Assembly (NCBI RefSeq): GCF_005405245.1
Contig: NZ_BJDR01000006.1
Location: 1-64,000 of the forward strand
Origin: Enterococcus nangangensis
GTDB taxonomy: Bacteria > Bacillota > Bacilli > Lactobacillales > Enterococcaceae
DNA length: 64,000 nt
Reading direction: 5' to 3'
Shown: positions 42,525 through 51,053 of the stretch, piece by piece
How positions within the stretch are numbered: the first letter of the stretch is position 1
Layout: the number at the start of each line of letters is the position of its first letter
The notes under the pieces: generated by a model
Seen by the model: only the letters and a program-made list of their open reading frames with translations
Told to the model about the DNA's origin: nothing
Database searches by the model: none
Made by a program: the position numbers and the translations under genes

Positions 42525-44183
42525 ATGAGTAGCACTAGTTTTATTGCCAGAAAGGATATTCATCCTACTAATTCTATTTTTTCCAACATACGGACAACAG
42601 TAGAAACTTTTTTCTATGGGAACAACGTAACGGCCGTTAATACTTTAGCTGAAGCGTACCAATGGGGGCAAAAAGCTCCCGGGACGGTCACTTCCGATTT
42701 ACCCATCTTACACACTACAGAATTAGGTTTGCCAGAAGGAGCAAAAGTGCTAGTAGCCAATAGTGGCACGATTACCGGACGGACGGCTGCTGCGCGACGG
42801 ATTATCGGCCAACCGGGGATTGATAGCAATTATTATGCAGGCATTCTACGGGAAGCAGTTTTTGCTAGCAGCTTGAAACCTTTCTTAAAAGGGGATGCGG
42901 TTGTGGGCCTAGCAGAAGATTTCATGGTGAAAGCTCATCTTACTTTACCAGAAAAATATGCCATGAATGTTTATTCTTGGATGTTAAATTTTCAAGTCAT
43001 GAATGACACTTATCAAAAAATGTATGCTGAATCAAAAGTTTATCCAGAAGGGGACATCTTTGTTTATGGCGATCCTGACTGGACGCATCCTGATTTTCCG
43101 CAGGGTTTAGCGCTTTTTGATCCTGAACATAATGTTGCCGCAATCCTCGGTTTACGTTACTTTGGGGAATACAAAAAATCTTCTTTGACTTTAGCGTGGG
43201 GGATTGCCCATCGTAACGGCTACATTGCTTGTCATGGCGGGATGAAGCAATATGATCTCGGCACTAAAAAATTCACGATGGCCGCTTTTGGGTTATCTGG
43301 TTCTGGGAAATCCACCATTACTTTAGCCAAACAAAAAGGCAAAGATAACGTAACGGTTTTACACGACGATGCGTTTATTATTGACAAAGAAACAGGCGCC
43401 ACCACGGCGTTAGAACCAGCTTACTTTGATAAAACCCAAGACTATCCCATGGACAATCCAGCGGTGAATTATTTCTTAACCGTGCAAAATGTCGGGGTGA
43501 CGCTAGATGAAAAGGGTCAAAAAGTTTTAGTGACCGAAGATATTCGTAACGGCAACGGTCGGACGGTAAAAAGTCGGTACGTTACGGACAATCGAGTGGA
43601 TCATTTAGGGGAAAGAATCGATGCAGTCTTTTGGATTATGAAAGATGATACTTTGCCACCCGTGGTAAAAATTGACGATCCCGTTTTAGCGGCGGTCTTT
43701 GGCGCAACTTTAGCCACTAAACGTTCCACCGCTGAAAACTTAGCAAAAGGTACGAACTTAGATAAGTTAGTCATGGAACCTTTTGCTAATCCTTTCCGTT
43801 GTTATGCGTTAGGGGAAGACTATCAAGACTTCCGTAATTTATTTGCCGGGGGCAAGACCGCTTGCTACATTTTAAACACGGGCTTTTTCAATGGCGAAAA
43901 AGTAACGAAAGAACAAACTTTAGGTAGTGTGGAAAAAATTGCCACCAATGCCGCTGAGTTTGTACCTTTTGGTAATCTAAGCCACTTAAGTTACTTGCCT
44001 CTAGCCGGCCACACGGTCGATTTTAGTGACCAAGCTTACTTAGAACGGTTAACTAGTCGCATGGAAAGTCGTTTAGCTTTTATTCAAGAACAAGCGCAAC
44101 AATTAGCTGGCTTCCATGCTTTGCCAAAAGAAGCAGGCGCTTTAGTGGAAAAAATGATTGTGGAAATTGCTGAAAATAAATAG
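42525..44183 (+). CDS. pckA: Phosphoenolpyruvate carboxykinase (ATP)
   Basis: Interconverts oxaloacetate plus ATP and PEP plus CO2 plus ADP; it is the gluconeogenic entry step or, in some Lactobacillales, runs in the carboxylating direction. The 552 residues contain the P-loop FGLSGSGKSTIT (about 260-271), the metal-binding loop HDDAFIID and a SRYVTDNR strand. AAGGAGG precedes ATG 42525. It is monocistronic, with a divergent SorC-type regulator and a terminator at 44199-44228. Length is slightly above the typical 530 because of an N-terminal extension of about 20 residues. Confidence 0.94.
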   Translation: MSSTSFIARKDIHPTNSIFSNIRTTVETFFYGNNVTAVNTLAEAYQWGQKAPGTVTSDLPILHTTELGLPEGAKVLVANSGTITGRTAAARRIIGQPGIDSNYYAGILREAVFASSLKPFLKGDAVVGLAEDFMVKAHLTLPEKYAMNVYSWMLNFQVMNDTYQKMYAESKVYPEGDIFVYGDPDWTHPDFPQGLALFDPEHNVAAILGLRYFGEYKKSSLTLAWGIAHRNGYIACHGGMKQYDLGTKKFTMAAFGLSGSGKSTITLAKQKGKDNVTVLHDDAFIIDKETGATTALEPAYFDKTQDYPMDNPAVNYFLTVQNVGVTLDEKGQKVLVTEDIRNGNGRTVKSRYVTDNRVDHLGERIDAVFWIMKDDTLPPVVKIDDPVLAAVFGATLATKRSTAENLAKGTNLDKLVMEPFANPFRCYALGEDYQDFRNLFAGGKTACYILNTGFFNGEKVTKEQTLGSVEKIATNAAEFVPFGNLSHLSYLPLAGHTVDFSDQAYLERLTSRMESRLAFIQEQAQQLAGFHALPKEAGALVEKMIVEIAENK

Positions 44184-44198
44184 TCCTGACTAAATAAA

Positions 44199-44228
44199 AA
44201 TCGTTGGCGAGTTGGCCAACGATTTTTT
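44199..44228 (+). terminator. Terminator after pckA
   Basis: AATCGTTGG (44199-44207) pairs with CCAACGATT (44216-44224), followed by TTTT. Confidence 0.9.
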
Positions 44229-44249
44229 GCTTTATCCATAGCTTAAAAC

Positions 44250-44278
44250 TTGCATCGGGATTTTCTGTACATTATAAT
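44250..44278 (+). promoter_or_regulatory. Sigma-A promoter
   Basis: TTGCAT (44250-44255), 17-base spacer, TATAAT (44273-44278), 32 bases before the gene at 44311. Confidence 0.78.
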
Positions 44279-44310
44279 TAAATTAGAAAATAATTAAAGA
44301 GGTGGAAGAA

Positions 44311-44739
44311 ATGGATTTAGCATTACACTTAGTCAGCAGCGTCAACATTTACAATGTCGCTTTTGTTTCCATGGCGCAAACATTAAAGGACATTGAAGAG
44401 CAACAGGTTTCGATGTATCAACAAAAAATTTTAGCCGACTCTTTGGCGATTTCCATTCGCCACAATACAAAGCGCTTATTACAGCGGATTCAAAAGATTC
44501 GTTTAACGGTTAAAGTATATCCCAATGTGGTGGAACGGGACAAAGTCAACTTGCTATTAGAGATGGTGCGGCCCTATGAAGTGAACGTGTTAACTTTGGA
44601 AAGAATTTTATCTGGAGAAATTAGCCAACAAACTCACCGTCAGTGTCTACCTTTACTAGAAGAGATGAATCAGCAGATGCGGGCAATTATTCAAACGATG
44701 CAAGCTGATTTAAAGATTACCACGAAGCTTTCCGTGTAA
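44311..44739 (+). CDS. Hypothetical all-helical protein
   Basis: A 142-residue soluble protein, with long amphipathic helices rich in Gln, Leu and Arg (for example QVSMYQQKILADSLAISIRH, then SVNIYNVAFVSM before it). No motif or family is recognised. ATG 44311 has GAGGTGG upstream; the GTG at 44302 lies inside that site and was rejected. It has its own near-perfect promoter and a strong terminator, so it is a genuine single-gene unit. Confidence 0.72.
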   Translation: MDLALHLVSSVNIYNVAFVSMAQTLKDIEEQQVSMYQQKILADSLAISIRHNTKRLLQRIQKIRLTVKVYPNVVERDKVNLLLEMVRPYEVNVLTLERILSGEISQQTHRQCLPLLEEMNQQMRAIIQTMQADLKITTKLSV

Positions 44740-44750
44740 AAAGACAAATG

Positions 44751-44789
44751 AAAAAGACGTTTTGCTCTTTGCGGCAAAACGTCTTTTTT
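44751..44789 (+). terminator. Terminator
   Basis: AAAGACGTTTTGC (44753-44765) pairs with GCAAAACGTCTTT (44774-44786), followed by T. Confidence 0.9.
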
Positions 44790-44831
44790 AGACGCGTAAC
44801 TGATATTTAAACATGTGGGTTATCATGCTCC

Positions 44832-44972
44832 TTAGGCAGTTTGTTTTAAGTTGGCAATGGCTTGTTCAACAGTGATTCCCTTGGCTTGATGTTTTGCATT
44901 ATAAGCAATGAAGAAATTACCTACTGTGTCAAAGGCAACTCGATAGATCAAAGATTTTTGTTCTTTTTTCAT
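44832..44972 (-). CDS. 46-residue HicB-like small protein
   Basis: The minus strand reads MKKEQKSLIYRVAFDTVGNF and ends with KGITVEQAIANLKQTA, stop at 44832. AGGAGG lies 7 bases before the ATG, a strong translation signal. The order strand, strand, then G-x-T-x-E-x-A-x-x-N-L-K recalls the partial RNase H fold of HicB antitoxins and DUF1902-type proteins. It is shorter than those, and no HicA toxin is seen nearby. Promoter on the minus strand: TTGTAC (45058-45053), 16-base spacer, TATGCT (45036-45031). Function unknown. Confidence 0.58.
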   Translation of the reverse strand: MKKEQKSLIYRVAFDTVGNFFIAYNAKHQAKGITVEQAIANLKQTA

Positions 44973-45030
44973 TACGCATCCTCCTTTCTAAAATTTCTAG
45001 AAGAAGATCTTATAACGAAATTCCTTTACT

Positions 45031-45058
45031 AGCATACCACGTTTGACTAAAAGTACAA
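45031..45058 (-). promoter_or_regulatory. Promoter of the 46-residue HicB-like gene
   Basis: On the minus strand TTGTAC (45058-45053), then 16 bases, then TATGCT (45036-45031), with TGG before the -10 box, as at pckA. Confidence 0.5.
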
Positions 45059-45182
45059 AAGATAATGGTTATTTGCCTAAGACCTTTAGGCTTTCTTAAG
45101 GTGGATGAGACTTAGAAGAGTTGTCAAGGAAGGAAAAAATCGCTATCATGGACATAAATAATAAAAGAAAAGAGGGATTTAA

Positions 45183-45803
45183 ATGCGTCAGGATAAATAT
45201 CGACAACCTCAGTATCAAAAAAATAAAGGAACCGTCATTTTGTGGGTGTTAGTAGCTCTTTTTGCCATTGTCTTGGGAACATTGCTGTGGCAAATTTTTA
45301 AACCAACAGAAGTCGCCACTACCAATAGTACCTCAGCAACAACCACCCTCAGCAGCACTACAGCCACCAGTGCTACGCTAACTACTAGCAGTAGGGCTAA
45401 AGAACCTACCAGTTCCACGAGCTCCAGTAGCACACTGGACTCCACTACTACTAGTTCTAGTACAACGACGACCACCACCACTAATTCCGTTAGCGATGAA
45501 AATCGCCAAGTAGATACGACAAAGTTAACCACACCGCAACTGCAAGCTTGGATTGCAGCGATCATGGAGCACCGTTTGCAACAGGGAACAGGGCTGCGAC
45601 CTGATGGCAGCAATCCTTGGAATTACAATAAGGTTATGCGGGACGGCTTAGCTTACGTAGAGATTACGCAAACGGCTGATGGTGGTGCGCGTCAAGCTTT
45701 AATTACTACTTTTCGCGTGAATGCTGCCGGTGAACTAGAAGAAGCTAATCCCAATGACGGAACCTATCAAGTAGTGGCACAATACTTTATGGAGGTAGGT
45801 TAG
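45183..45803 (+). CDS. Membrane-anchored protein with Ser/Thr-rich linker
   Basis: A 206-residue protein. A short basic N-terminus precedes one membrane helix (about residues 18-40, ILWVLVALFAIVLGTLLW), so the rest should lie outside the cell. Residues about 45-103 are almost only Ser and Thr, a wall-spanning linker. The C-terminal 95 residues begin TPQLQAWIAAIMEHRLQQG and contain SNPWNYNKVMRDGLAYVEI, a small domain I have seen attached to enterococcal and lactobacillal surface proteins but cannot name with confidence. AGAGGG precedes the ATG. The next gene starts 3 bases after it. Confidence 0.7.
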   Translation: MRQDKYRQPQYQKNKGTVILWVLVALFAIVLGTLLWQIFKPTEVATTNSTSATTTLSSTTATSATLTTSSRAKEPTSSTSSSSTLDSTTTSSSTTTTTTTNSVSDENRQVDTTKLTTPQLQAWIAAIMEHRLQQGTGLRPDGSNPWNYNKVMRDGLAYVEITQTADGGARQALITTFRVNAAGELEEANPNDGTYQVVAQYFMEVG

Positions 45804-45806
45804 CGC

Positions 45807-46352
45807 ATGCATTTAGTTGATGAAAAGTTAAACTTGGAAATTCGTTTTCCCACGCGAGCTGAGTTGCGGGAAGTTTGGGAAGTGAGTTATCGCGATCATT
45901 TAGAGTGGATGGATTGGAATGGTCCATACTTTCACGATCCTGTTTTTAATTGGGTGGAGTTTCAAGCCAAATGTTTTCCGTGGTTTGCTAAAAGTCGGGT
46001 AGCGGTGATTTTTATTGATGGTCACGTAGCTGGTGAGGTGAGCTGGCACTACGAAGATGGCGAGCTGGCGCAGTGGCCAGAATTTGGGATTTGTATTTTT
46101 GATTCGGCCTATTGGTCCAAAGGCTATGGAAGCACTGCGGCCAAACTGTGGGTAGATTATTTATTTGCCAGTCAAAACTTTCGCCGGTTAGGCTTTACGA
46201 CTTGGTCCGGTAATCAGCGGATGATGTTGTTGGGAGAGCGGCTGGGCTTTCAAAAAGAAGCACAAATTCGTCAAGTCCGCTTTTGGCAAGGGCAATACTA
46301 TGACTCAGTGAAATACGGCATTTTAAAAAAAGAATGGCAAAAGCGCCCATAA
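45807..46352 (+). CDS. GNAT acetyltransferase (RimJ/RimL type)
   Basis: A 181-residue acetyltransferase. The acetyl-CoA segment is built from FGICIFDSAYWSKGYGSTAA (Q/R-x-x-G-x-G/A equivalent SKGYGS, about residues 110-118) and the terminal strand SVKYGILKKEW is typical of the RimJ/RimL group, which also includes antibiotic and ribosomal-protein acetyltransferases. GGAGG lies near the end of the preceding gene, about 11 bases upstream. It is likely co-transcribed with the membrane protein at 45183. Substrate unknown. Confidence 0.85.
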   Translation: MHLVDEKLNLEIRFPTRAELREVWEVSYRDHLEWMDWNGPYFHDPVFNWVEFQAKCFPWFAKSRVAVIFIDGHVAGEVSWHYEDGELAQWPEFGICIFDSAYWSKGYGSTAAKLWVDYLFASQNFRRLGFTTWSGNQRMMLLGERLGFQKEAQIRQVRFWQGQYYDSVKYGILKKEWQKRP

Positions 46353-46356
46353 AAAT

Positions 46357-46416
46357 AAAACTAGTAAATATTTTTACCGAAAAGTTCGCGGTAAAAAAAT
46401 ATTTGCTAGTTTTTTT
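46357..46416 (+). terminator. Long terminator hairpin
   Basis: AAACTAGTAAATATTTTTACCG and its near complement (arms 46358-46379 and 46389-46413) form a long stem with a T-run. It closes the GNAT gene. Confidence 0.88.
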
Positions 46417-46454
46417 GCGTATCTTTTAATGAACAAATAAAAGGAGGAATTATT

Positions 46455-46850
46455 ATGCAAAAATTAATTACCATTTGTCGCCGGGAAGGTTTTAATCAAC
46501 GGACGTTTTATCAGTGGTTGCAAGACGAGGAGCTGATTGTCAAAAGTGAGATGGGCTATGAGATTGGCCCCCGTGCTTTAACAGGGATGGAGACATTTCA
46601 TTATAATTACCGTGGGGCGGATGGCTCCCAACAAGAGCGGACGCAAGTACGAGTGCCGCAAGAATTGGTGGCACCTTTAGCCGATGCTTTTCAAAATAGT
46701 GGCTTGGAGCGTTTATATTCCCCAACCAATGTGAACCCCAATGCTTTAGATAGTTTGGAGTTATTAAAACGGCAAACAGCTAAAATAGAAGGACTCCTTT
46801 TAAGTCTGCAACAGCACTTAAAAGAAGTCCATCAGTTATTGGAAAAATAA
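46455..46850 (+). CDS. Small DNA-binding-like protein (KilAC-like N-terminus)
   Basis: A 131-residue protein. The start LITICRREGFNQRTFYQWLQ then GYEIGPRALTGMETF has the order of a winged-helix module like those at the C-terminus of phage antirepressors (KilAC). A C-terminal helix, LELLKRQTAKIEGLLLSLQQ onward, may form a coiled coil. The similarity is weak and from pattern only. AAAGGAGG precedes ATG 46455. The gene ends 5 bases before the convergent sstT, so it has no room for a separate terminator. Confidence 0.6.
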   Translation: MQKLITICRREGFNQRTFYQWLQDEELIVKSEMGYEIGPRALTGMETFHYNYRGADGSQQERTQVRVPQELVAPLADAFQNSGLERLYSPTNVNPNALDSLELLKRQTAKIEGLLLSLQQHLKEVHQLLEK

Positions 46851-46854
46851 AAGG

Positions 46855-48153
46855 TTAATCTTTGTCGGCTTCAGCTACGATCAGCACTTCTTCATCGGTT
46901 TCTTTTAAGCGTGCTTGAGCAGCAGCCACTTGTTCTTTGACGCTAATTTTAACGCCAGCTTTTTTCAAATCGTGATATTCAGCAGTAGCGGTAAATAATA
47001 AATCAGAGGCCGAGTTCACGGCTGTTTCCACGGAGTCTTGAATGACGCCGATGATAAAACCGACACCTACGACTTGCATGGCAATGTCGTTACTGATCCC
47101 AAATAAGCTACAAGCTAAAGGAATCAACAGTAGCGAGCCGCCAGCAATGCCGCTGGCTCCTGTAGCCGAAATGGCCGTTAAGAAACATAAAATTAAAGCT
47201 AAGGGGAAAGGAATTTCCATTCCTAAGGTATAGGCAGCAGCTAAAGTCATAAGGGAAATTGTAATAGCTGCCCCGCCGCTATTGGCCGCTGCTCCTAAGG
47301 GAATCGAGAGGGCGTAAGATTTTTCGTTTAAACCTAATTTCTCCGCTAGGTTCATATTAATAGGAATATTCACCGCGGAACTACGGGTGAAAAAGGCGGG
47401 GATGCCACTTTCTTTAAAACAGTAAAAAGTTAAAGGATAAGGATTTTCGCGAATCATCACCGCTACCATGAAAGGGTAGACGACAAAAGAAACGAAAAGC
47501 ATCGTACCTACAACGATGATCACCAACTTGCCGTATGCTAAAAGACCATCAACTCCAGTGGAAACGACGGAGTTATAAACTAGGCCGACAATCCCTAACG
47601 GTGCTAATTGAATAATTCCTTGAATCACATGGGAAATTGCTCCGGAAATATCCGTCACCACTTTTTTAGTCGTTTCGGAAAAATTCCGTAAGGCGAGTCC
47701 TAATAAACTGCCCCAGAAAAGTAAGGCTAAGTAATTGCCCTCACTTAAAGCTGCGATAGGGTTTGCGACACCATTGACGAAAATATTTTTGACTACGGTC
47801 ATTAAATCTTTCGGCGCTTCTTGCGTCAGGTCACTGACTTGCGGTAAAACGATTTTTACGGGGAAGAGATAAAAAATTCCCACGGCGGCAAGGGCTGCGA
47901 CAAAAGTTGCTAAAAGATAAAGAATCACAATGGAGGTCATATGAGTCTCCGTACCCTTTTCGTGCCGTGATAAAGAGGACATAATAATGAAAAAGACTAG
48001 TAAAGGAGCGATGGCCTTTAGACTGCCGACAAAAATTTCGCCGAGTATACTAAGCCAGGTCCATTGGGGCACCGCCAATCCTAAGAGTATCCCAAGGAGA
48101 ATCCCAATTAAGATTCTCTGGATTAAAGAGAGCTTTTGCCAACGTTTAATCAT
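46855..48153 (-). CDS. sstT: Serine/threonine:sodium symporter SstT
   Basis: A 432-residue dicarboxylate/amino acid:cation symporter (DAACS) family protein with about eight or nine membrane helices. The hairpin/serine-rich region (AANSGGAAITISLMTLAAA, then SATGASGIAGGSLLLIPLA) is characteristic of SstT within the family, and brings in serine and threonine with sodium. AAAGGTGG precedes ATG 48153. The gene lies convergent to the gene at 46455, downstream of rnhA on the same strand. Confidence 0.93.
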   Translation of the reverse strand: MIKRWQKLSLIQRILIGILLGILLGLAVPQWTWLSILGEIFVGSLKAIAPLLVFFIIMSSLSRHEKGTETHMTSIVILYLLATFVAALAAVGIFYLFPVKIVLPQVSDLTQEAPKDLMTVVKNIFVNGVANPIAALSEGNYLALLFWGSLLGLALRNFSETTKKVVTDISGAISHVIQGIIQLAPLGIVGLVYNSVVSTGVDGLLAYGKLVIIVVGTMLFVSFVVYPFMVAVMIRENPYPLTFYCFKESGIPAFFTRSSAVNIPINMNLAEKLGLNEKSYALSIPLGAAANSGGAAITISLMTLAAAYTLGMEIPFPLALILCFLTAISATGASGIAGGSLLLIPLACSLFGISNDIAMQVVGVGFIIGVIQDSVETAVNSASDLLFTATAEYHDLKKAGVKISVKEQVAAAQARLKETDEEVLIVAEADKD

Positions 48154-48240
48154 CTAAATAACCACCTTTCTTTAAATTGTTAGCATTTAAGTTAACAAAG
48201 GAAGTAGTAAATGTCAATCTTTATGATGAAAAAAAGCCAA

Positions 48241-48651
48241 CTATTTGCGATAGTTGGCAATTGCAGCGTGTAAAGCTTGTTGAGCGAGGTGGTGGGCGCC
48301 GGCATGTTGACGATCATTTTGCCATTGCAACTGGAGCTTTGGAAAATGCGGCAGTAGAAAATTTATTTTTTCGAGATAGGGTTGGTAGTCAGGATTAGTC
48401 GTGTGCTTTTTGGCGACAACTTCCAACATGGTGCGACTGTCACTATAAAGAAAAATAATTTCATCTTGGTAGCCTTCTTTTTTTAGATAGCGTAAGGCCG
48501 CGATGAAGACAGCAAATTCCGCCTGATGGTTGTTGAGACAATTTAAGGGAATTTTAAGTTGTTGGTGCAAGTTTTCCCCCACGATTAAAATACCGCCACC
48601 GCTAGGTAGTTGAGGGCTTTTTGTGGCTGCATCAATATATACTTTAAGCAT
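48241..48651 (-). CDS. RNase HI-like protein with one altered catalytic position
   Basis: A 136-residue RNase H fold protein. The first three acidic residues are present: Asp7 (YIDAAT), Glu45 (NHQAEF) and Asp71 (YSDSR). The fourth, in the usual A-D-x-L-A phrase, is His (AHHLAQQAL). The Gly-rich loop is SGGGILIV. The loss of the last Asp should lower but not necessarily abolish RNA cleavage in RNA/DNA hybrids. AAGGAG precedes ATG 48651. It is divergent from ebsA over a short promoter region. Confidence 0.85.
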   Translation of the reverse strand: MLKVYIDAATKSPQLPSGGGILIVGENLHQQLKIPLNCLNNHQAEFAVFIAALRYLKKEGYQDEIIFLYSDSRTMLEVVAKKHTTNPDYQPYLEKINFLLPHFPKLQLQWQNDRQHAGAHHLAQQALHAAIANYRK

Positions 48652-48673
48652 TGTTACTCCTTGTTTCTTCCTT

Positions 48674-48700
48674 TTGCAAATTACGAAGTTGTGCTATGAT
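48674..48700 (+). promoter_or_regulatory. Promoter of the EbsA-family gene
   Basis: TTGCAA (48674-48679), a 15-base spacer and extended -10 TGC-TATGAT (48692-48700). Transcription would begin near 48707, leaving a leader of only about 25 bases. Confidence 0.5.
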
Positions 48701-48731
48701 TATAGCATGATTTCTAAGGGAGGGGAGCGAC

Positions 48732-49160
48732 ATTTTTCAATATCGATTTCAACCAGAGCCAGCCTTAAGCATTATCTATTGGTCGCTTACTTTAGGCATT
48801 TATTTAGTGGGTCTGATTGTGACTTTAGAGAATACGTACGTGTATTGGCTTTCCTTAGTAATTTGGGGAATTGCCACAGTCTTTTTATGGCTAGGTTTGA
48901 AACGCCAACTTTTTCTTAATGAAGAGGAGTTGTATTTAAAAGCCTTATTAAAAGTGAATCGGCGGCACCTACCTTTGGCTGAAATTCAACAGTTACAAGT
49001 CGCCAAAAATGGTATTCTAATTATTACTGTCAAAGAGCGGCAGTACTGTTTACTAATGGGACGCCGCACGAGTCAAAGATTTCTTGTGGAACAAGCGAAC
49101 CATCCTTTGTTGAAGGATAAAATTAAAATTATTAATAAAATTGACTTTTTAGTCGATTAA
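48732..49160 (+). CDS. ebsA: EbsA family membrane protein, probable ATT start
   Basis: A 142-residue protein beginning FQYRFQPEPALSIIYWSLTL when read from ATT 48732, with two membrane helices (about residues 13-57) and a C-terminal cytoplasmic domain (YLKALLKVNRRHLPLAEIQQ onward). It matches the EbsA family, first described in Enterococcus with pheromone/aggregation-related surface traits. Between the in-frame stop at 48708 and the GTG at 48807 no ATG, GTG or TTG exists, yet 25 codons of good membrane-protein sequence follow AAGGGAGG (48716-48723) and ATT sits 8 bases behind it. The conservative start is GTG 48807, which has no Shine-Dalgarno. Confidence 0.75.
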   Translation: MFQYRFQPEPALSIIYWSLTLGIYLVGLIVTLENTYVYWLSLVIWGIATVFLWLGLKRQLFLNEEELYLKALLKVNRRHLPLAEIQQLQVAKNGILIITVKERQYCLLMGRRTSQRFLVEQANHPLLKDKIKIINKIDFLVD

Positions 49161-49162
49161 TC

Positions 49163-49196
49163 AGGCGAATTCTTTTGGGAGAGTTTGCCTTTTTTA
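49163..49196 (+). terminator. Terminator after ebsA
   Basis: AGGCGAATTC (49163-49172) pairs with GAGTTTGCCT (49181-49190) with two G-T pairs, followed by TTTTT. Confidence 0.82.
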
Positions 49197-49219
49197 CTAG
49201 GCAAAAAAGAATTTTTTTG

Positions 49220-49225
49220 TATAAT
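49220..49225 (+). promoter_or_regulatory. -10 box upstream of fhs
   Basis: TATAAT at 49220-49225, 58 bases before the fhs start. The -35 region is unclear. No folate or glycine riboswitch fold is evident in the leader. Confidence 0.4.
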
Positions 49226-49282
49226 GATTTTATGAACAAAAATTAAATTTTAAAAATTAACGTTCGGAAATGAGGAGATTAA

Positions 49283-50953
49283 GTGTTAACGGATATTGAA
49301 ATTTCGCAAGAGGCTACTTTAAAACCTATTACAGAGATTGCGGCCGATTTAGGCTTTACCCCTAAGAATTTAGAAAATTATGGCGCTTACAAAGCTAAAG
49401 TCAGTTACGATGCTTGTGCTCGTGCCGCCGAAAATCCTTTTGGCCATTTAATTTTGGTGACGTCAATTAATCCTACTGCTGCTGGTGAAGGGAAGTCCAC
49501 CGTCACCGTTGGCTTGGGCGATGCTTTTAACCAATTAGGGCAAAAAACAGCCATCGCTTTACGGGAACCTTCCATGGGGCCGGTGATGGGAATGAAAGGT
49601 GGCGCGACAGGTGGTGGCTACGCGCAAGTGCTCCCGATGGAAGATATTAATTTGCACTTTACGGGGGATATGCACGCGATTACTTCTGCCAACAATGCCT
49701 TAAGCGCCTTGATTGATAATCATTTACAACAAGGCAATGCCCTGCAAATTGATCCCCGGCGCATTTTGTGGAAACGTGTTTTAGATGTCAATGATCGGGC
49801 TTTGCGCCAAGTCACCATCGGCTTAGGTGGGCCAGTCAATGGTATCCCGCGGGAAGATGGTTTTGATATTACGGTAGCCTCAGAAATTATGGCGATTTTA
49901 TGCTTAGCTACCAGCTTGGAGGATTTAAAGAAACGCTTAGGACAGATTGTCTTTGGCTATAACTATCAACGAGAACCTTTAACAGTGGCGGATTTACATG
50001 TGGAAGGTGCTTTAGCGTTAATTTTAAAAGATGCCTTAAAACCAAATTTAGTCCAAACGATTTATGGTACACCCGCTTTTGTCCACGGCGGTCCTTTTGC
50101 CAACATTGCCCACGGGTGTAACAGTGTCATGGCTACCCGTCTTGCTTTGCAAACCGCAGACATCGCTGTGACCGAAGCCGGCTTTGGTGCTGATCTTGGT
50201 GGTGAGAAATTTTTGGATATTAAAGTTCCCACTTTAGGCAAAGTTCCAGATGCCGTAGTAATTGTGGCGACAATTCGGGCTTTAAAAATGCACGGTGGTT
50301 TGAAAAAAACAGAGTTGAAAAATGAAGATGTGACAGCATTGCAGCAAGGCTTTGCTAATCTTGCCAAACACATTGAAAATATTCAACAATACGGCTTGCC
50401 AGTGGTGGTGGCGATAAATCAATTTGTCACGGATACAGAAGCTGAAATTACTTGTCTTAAAGAACTCTGTCACAAGCGCCACGTGCCTTGTGCTTTAACT
50501 AGCGTTTGGGAAAACGGCCCGGCAGGAGGCATCGAATTAGCCCAAGCCTTATTAAAAGAAATGGATAATACACCTCATCACTTCACTCATCCTTATGCGC
50601 CGCAAGCCAGCTTGGAAGAAAAAGCGCAAGCTATCGTCCAAAAGATTTACGGCGGCAAAGAAATTATCTTAGGGAAAAAAGCGCGGAATCAATTGAAAGT
50701 TTTCCAAGCGTATGGCTGGGATCGCTTGCCCGTTTGTATGGCCAAAACGCAATATTCTTTTTCCGATGATCCGAAACGTTTAGGACGACCGACGGATTTT
50801 TCCGTGACGATTCGCGAGTTTGTGCCGAAAATTGGTGCTGGTTTTATTGTGGCTTTAACTGGAGATATTTTAACTATGCCCGGCTTACCGAAAGTACCCA
50901 ACGCTTTGAACATGGACGTAACAGCAGACGGAAAAGCGCAAAGGTTATTTTAA
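49283..50953 (+). CDS. fhs: Formate--tetrahydrofolate ligase
   Basis: Joins formate to tetrahydrofolate with ATP to give 10-formyl-THF for purine and initiator tRNA formylation. The 556 residues have the phosphate loop [16 protein letters not shown] (about 60-75) and the conserved [14 protein letters not shown] and [13 protein letters not shown] stretches. It starts with GTG 49283 behind GAGGAG. It is monocistronic, with a terminator. Confidence 0.96.
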   Translation: MLTDIEISQEATLKPITEIAADLGFTPKNLENYGAYKAKVSYDACARAAENPFGHLILVTSINPTAAGEGKSTVTVGLGDAFNQLGQKTAIALREPSMGPVMGMKGGATGGGYAQVLPMEDINLHFTGDMHAITSANNALSALIDNHLQQGNALQIDPRRILWKRVLDVNDRALRQVTIGLGGPVNGIPREDGFDITVASEIMAILCLATSLEDLKKRLGQIVFGYNYQREPLTVADLHVEGALALILKDALKPNLVQTIYGTPAFVHGGPFANIAHGCNSVMATRLALQTADIAVTEAGFGADLGGEKFLDIKVPTLGKVPDAVVIVATIRALKMHGGLKKTELKNEDVTALQQGFANLAKHIENIQQYGLPVVVAINQFVTDTEAEITCLKELCHKRHVPCALTSVWENGPAGGIELAQALLKEMDNTPHHFTHPYAPQASLEEKAQAIVQKIYGGKEIILGKKARNQLKVFQAYGWDRLPVCMAKTQYSFSDDPKRLGRPTDFSVTIREFVPKIGAGFIVALTGDILTMPGLPKVPNALNMDVTADGKAQRLF

Positions 50954-50960
50954 ATAATAA

Positions 50961-50999
50961 AACTGTGACGAAAATCCTTTTTTGTCACAGTTTTTTTTG
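50961..50999 (+). terminator. Terminator after fhs
   Basis: AACTGTGAC (50961-50969) pairs with GTCACAGTT (50984-50992), followed by a run of T. Confidence 0.9.
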
Positions 51000-51053
51000 T
51001 TAAGATAAGAAATAGCAACATGGCATCGACAAAGTAAGCAAGGAGCTAACTTT

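Noticed and set aside
45215-45613. Val-rich open frame on the minus strand
   Set aside because: It is the complement of the Ser/Thr-rich linker of the gene at 45183.
48623-48919. Alternative plus-strand frame with ATG at 48707 over the ebsA start
   Set aside because: It would give a protein without hydrophobic helices and has no fit to a family; the ebsA frame is clearly the coding one after 48735.
49191-49282. Riboswitch upstream of fhs
   Set aside because: No stable conserved fold could be built in the short AT-rich leader; only a -10 box was seen.
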